From assembly GCA_021775835.1 (NCBI GenBank), contig JAJFHC010000292.1, positions 1-62,895 of the forward strand: a DNA stretch of 62,895 bases, in the 5' to 3' direction. Position numbers and translations under genes: made by a program. How positions within the stretch are numbered: the stretch's first letter is position 1; each line of letters opens with the position of its first letter. Below, one piece after another: positions 58,754 to 62,895 of this stretch. The notes beneath the pieces were generated by a model that worked only from the letters and a program-made list of their open reading frames with translations, ran no database searches and was not told the DNA's origin. Source of the stretch: Hyphomicrobiales bacterium. Its GTDB lineage: Bacteria; Pseudomonadota; Alphaproteobacteria; Rhizobiales; JAJFHC01.

Positions 58754-59101
58754 ATGGCTACTGTCATTCTCGTCATTCACATCATGGTTGCAATAGCCCT
58801 CGTCGGCTCGGTTCTGTTGCAGCGCTCCGAAGGCGGCGCGCTGGGAATCGGTGGCGGCGGCGGTGGCGGTGGCGGAGGCTTCCTGTCTGGCCGTGGTGCC
58901 GCCAACATGCTGACACGGACGACCGCCGTTCTGGCGCTCGCCTTCTTTGCCACCAGCATATCGTTGACGCTGATCGCCCGCGCTCCTGAAGGCACCGGCA
59001 CCATCATCAATTCCACCAGCCAACCTGCCGGGACGACCACGGCACCAGCACTGCCGGCACCGGCTGAACCGGCCGAGCCGCAGGCCCCGGTATCACAGTA
59101 A
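58754..59101 (+). CDS. secG: Preprotein translocase subunit SecG
   Basis: A 115-residue inner-membrane subunit of the SecYEG channel. The first helix (about 3-22) begins TVILVIHIMVAIALVG, and LLQRSEGGALGIGG leads to a run of about ten glycines before FLSGRGAANMLTRTTAVLA, which starts the second helix. The tail after about residue 75 is Ala/Pro-rich. The glycine tract is made of GGC/GGT codons (about 58849-58878) and is longer than in many homologues, so its length may vary by slippage. secG is followed by a terminator and then pyrG. Confidence 0.95.
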   Translation: MATVILVIHIMVAIALVGSVLLQRSEGGALGIGGGGGGGGGGFLSGRGAANMLTRTTAVLALAFFATSISLTLIARAPEGTGTIINSTSQPAGTTTAPALPAPAEPAEPQAPVSQ

Positions 59102-59121
59102 GGCGCGATGGAAATTCACTA

Positions 59122-59146
59122 AGGGCCGGGAAAACCGGCTCTTTTT
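59122..59146 (+). terminator. Rho-independent terminator of secG
   Basis: Stem AGGGCCGG (59122-59129) / CCGGCTCT (59135-59142) with one G-U pair and loop GAAAA, followed by TTTTT (59142-59146). It starts 20 bases after the secG stop. Confidence 0.85.
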
Positions 59147-59187
59147 GCGTCAAATTCAAAAATGTAGGCGGAAAACTTTCGATTTGA

Positions 59188-60864
<1,677 letters not shown>

Positions 60865-60876
60865 TCTAACACCGCC

Positions 60877-61752
60877 ATGCTGAACCGGGGAATAGACCAT
60901 CTCGTACTTTGTGCCCAGGATCTGGACGCGGCACGGGACTGGTACGGGCGTCTTGGATTCACGCTGACGCCAAAAGCCGTTCATCCTTTCGGCACGGCAA
61001 ATTCGCTCGTCCAGTTCGATGGCGCCTTTCTTGAACTCCTTAACGTCGATGACGCGTCGAAGATTACCGAGCACGCCGGAAAGAACTTCAGTTTCGGAGC
61101 CTTCAACCGGGATTACCTGAAGATCGGCGAAGGTTTTTCCATGCTCGTCTTCGAAGGATTCGATGCCCGCAGCGATCAAGCGGAATTTGTCGAAAAGCAA
61201 TTGTCGGACTTCGAGCCTTTCGACTTTCAGCGCAAGGCCCGTTTGCCTGATGGCGAAGACGTCACGGTCGGTTTCTCTCTGGCTTTTGTCACCCATCCGA
61301 CCATGAAAAGAGCCATGCTCTTCACCTGCCAGCAACATGCCCCGGAATATTTCTGGAAACGCGAATTCCAGGTCCATGATAACGGCGCGCTGGGCATTCG
61401 CGATGTCACGTTCGCGGCGGAACACCCCTTGGATCTGTTCGGTTTCTTTGCCGGTCTTCAGGACGCAACATCCGTGTTCAAGACCGGCGACGACTTGCGC
61501 ATCAGAACCGCCCGCGGAGATGTTCTCGTCAGGACGCCGGCGACGTGGCGCAAACACTTCCAGACGACAACCAGCCCCGACCTGAGCCACGGCCCCTGCA
61601 TGGCCGCCTATACAGTCAACGTAAACGACTTGCGGGAAACCGCAAAAATTCTGAAGAAAAATGGCATACCATTTCGTATGCTGACCGAAACAATCGTGGT
61701 CGATCCGGCAAACAACTTTGGCGTGATGCTCGAATTTGCCCATGACCTTTGA
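60877..61752 (+). CDS. VOC (glyoxalase-like) family protein
   Basis: A 291-residue protein with two glyoxalase/bleomycin-resistance modules. The first begins GIDHLVLCAQDLDAARDWY with a His typical of the metal site, and continues GFTLTPKAVHPFGTANSLVQ. The second runs from about residue 165 (LGIRDVTFAAEHPLDLFGFF). This layout fits the Glyoxalase_3-like group, known mainly as hypothetical dioxygenase or lyase relatives. No substrate is evident. It sits between pyrG and kdsA with 12-base gaps on both sides, so it is probably cotranscribed. Confidence 0.85.
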   Translation: MLNRGIDHLVLCAQDLDAARDWYGRLGFTLTPKAVHPFGTANSLVQFDGAFLELLNVDDASKITEHAGKNFSFGAFNRDYLKIGEGFSMLVFEGFDARSDQAEFVEKQLSDFEPFDFQRKARLPDGEDVTVGFSLAFVTHPTMKRAMLFTCQQHAPEYFWKREFQVHDNGALGIRDVTFAAEHPLDLFGFFAGLQDATSVFKTGDDLRIRTARGDVLVRTPATWRKHFQTTTSPDLSHGPCMAAYTVNVNDLRETAKILKKNGIPFRMLTETIVVDPANNFGVMLEFAHDL

Positions 61753-61764
61753 CGGGCCAGTCCA

Positions 61765-62595
61765 ATGAAACCCAATTCCGTAGTGAACGCAGGCAGTCTG
61801 AGCATCGGCAACGACTTGCCGCTCACGCTTATCGCCGGTCCTTGTCAGATGGAATGCCGCAACCACACGATTGAGATCGCCGGGGCCCTTGCGGAAATGA
61901 CCAGAAGTGCCGGTGTCGGCCTGGTTTTCAAGACCTCGTTCGACAAGGCCAACCGGACAAGTGCCTCAGGGGTGAGGGGACTTGGACTGAAAGCCGCCAA
62001 GCCCGTGTTTCAGGAAGTTCGCGAAACCTTCAAACTGCCCGTCCTGACCGATGTTCACACCGACGAACAATGCGCAGAGATCGCCGACGTCGTCGACGTG
62101 CTCCAGATTCCAGCCCTTCTCTGCCGTCAGACCGACCTTGTCGTGGCGGCGGCCCGCACCGGTCTGGCGGTCAACATCAAGAAGGGCCAGTTCCTGGCGC
62201 CCTGGGACATGAAAAATGTCGTTGAAAAGGTGACCGGCGCCGGCAACGCCAATGTCCTGCTGACGGAGCGAGGGGCAAGCTACGGATACAACACGCTTGT
62301 GTCCGACATGCGATCTCTGCCGATCATGGCTGAAACCGGATGCCCCGTGGTGTTTGACGCCACACACTCCGTTCAGCAGCCGGGCGGCAAGGGCACGTCC
62401 AGTGGCGGTCAACGGGAGTTCGTAAGCGTGCTCGCCCGAGCAGCCGTGGCCGTTGGCGTGGCGGCGGTGTTTGTCGAGACCCACGACGACCCGGACAATG
62501 CGCCATCCGACGGCCCCACCATGGTGCCCCTGGAAGAAATGCCGGCACTGATCGAGACCCTGATGGCCTTCGACGCGGTTGCCAAACGCAGTTGA
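61765..62595 (+). CDS. kdsA: 3-deoxy-8-phosphooctulonate synthase
   Basis: A 276-residue TIM-barrel enzyme that condenses arabinose 5-phosphate with phosphoenolpyruvate to make Kdo 8-phosphate for lipopolysaccharide core. LIAGPCQMECRNHTIEIA carries Cys27. FKTSFDKANRTSASGVRG, VLQIPALLCRQTDLVVAA and VVFDATHSVQQPGG form the rest of the site. The Cys in GPC, with His in the DATH loop, Glu in VFVETH and Asp in DNAPSD, marks the metal-dependent class II; class I enzymes have Asn at that place. The pyrG-kdsA order is usual; eno would follow outside the window. Confidence 0.96.
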   Translation: MKPNSVVNAGSLSIGNDLPLTLIAGPCQMECRNHTIEIAGALAEMTRSAGVGLVFKTSFDKANRTSASGVRGLGLKAAKPVFQEVRETFKLPVLTDVHTDEQCAEIADVVDVLQIPALLCRQTDLVVAAARTGLAVNIKKGQFLAPWDMKNVVEKVTGAGNANVLLTERGASYGYNTLVSDMRSLPIMAETGCPVVFDATHSVQQPGGKGTSSGGQREFVSVLARAAVAVGVAAVFVETHDDPDNAPSDGPTMVPLEEMPALIETLMAFDAVAKRS

Positions 62596-62895
62596 CGCGG
62601 TTTGCCCGCCATGTCTCGAAATAGAGGCCCGAGCGCCGGTCCTTGCCCCAACGTTATTTTGAGTCCGGATCCCCGCATGTCGCCGTAGTGACCTGACCCA
62701 TCGCCATGTCGGTTTCTTGGATCAATTCGGACGTTCCGAAGTCTACTCGCCATGTCTCTTAAGTGCCGATTGTGTTGCAAAAGTCGGTGCAATGTCGGGA
62801 GGTGATTTATACAGCGCAGGCGATATTGGAGTTTCGGGCGGGCCTTGCCCGTGCTCGGCTTACTTGCGATGGATTTATCGCTCTTGCATCGACGC
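62596..62895. other. Non-coding end of window after kdsA
   Basis: No supported gene in the last 300 bases, where eno would normally follow kdsA within a short distance. GTGTTGCAAAAGTCGG at 62772-62787 resembles ends of some insertion sequences, and the motif CATGTC or AATGTC recurs several times from 62609 to 62800. I cannot tell whether a mobile element begins here. Confidence 0.35.

Overview
The window is a compact, mostly housekeeping stretch of an alphaproteobacterial chromosome, with a Rhodospirillales-like gene order. The family assignment rests on three conserved blocks in sequence: hupB-(tRNA)-nuoABCDEFGHIJKLMN-birA-rnj-mce-proS-lolCD-dnaE; rpsB-tsf-pyrH-frr-uppS-cdsA-dxr-rseP-bamA-fabZ; and gltA/gltX, comEC, lexA, moeA, moaC, trpCDGE, ppiD, tpiA, secG, pyrG, kdsA. 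A LexA box of the alphaproteobacterial GTTC-N7-GTTC type and a single LolC/E permease support this. No rRNA is present, so genus-level placement is not possible from the sequence alone.

Layout. 1-2430: HU gene with a clear terminator, tRNA-Val(UAC), an opposite-strand cysteine-cluster protein, a small membrane protein and tRNA-Asp(GUC). 2431-17440: a complete 14-gene complex I operon, tightly packed with many overlapping starts and stops. 17444-20756: biotin ligase, RNase J, methylmalonyl-CoA epimerase and a DUF1467 membrane protein, closed by a strong bidirectional terminator. 20808-21147: a gene-free stretch that may carry a structured RNA on the minus strand. 21148-30234: secreted hypothetical, ProRS, LolC, LolD, an acetylpolyamine amidohydrolase-like deacetylase and DnaE. 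30235-41205: ribosomal protein S2 through the translation, isoprenoid and envelope block to BamA and FabZ. 41298-44202: citrate synthase and GluRS on the minus strand. 44567-56916: comEC (plus), then a minus-strand series ppiD-trpE-trpG-[IS110]-trpD-trpC-moaC-moeA-lexA. 57155-62595: tpiA, a histidine phosphatase, secG, pyrG, a VOC protein and kdsA.

The most interesting points are these. (1) An IS110-family recombinase gene lies between trpG and trpD. It is bracketed by long imperfect inverted repeats whose stem-forming parts are conserved; the copy upstream of the recombinase folds like a bridge RNA. (2) A roughly 65-residue helix-hairpin-helix-like domain is fused twice to the C terminus of NuoE and once to the C terminus of ribosomal protein S2. 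(3) The lipid A genes (lpxD, lpxA, lpxI/lpxB) that usually sit around fabZ between bamA and gltA are missing. (4) Two 48-bp palindromic repeats follow the 3' ends of moeA and lexA and so flank lexA. (5) A possible terminator-ended small RNA lies at 20808-21000. (6) The tRNA-Asp gene has a mismatched T-stem pair.

Most of the genes work in respiration (complex I), translation, envelope biogenesis (isoprenoid carrier, CDP-diglyceride, Bam, Lol, Kdo), tryptophan and molybdopterin synthesis, and nucleotide supply.
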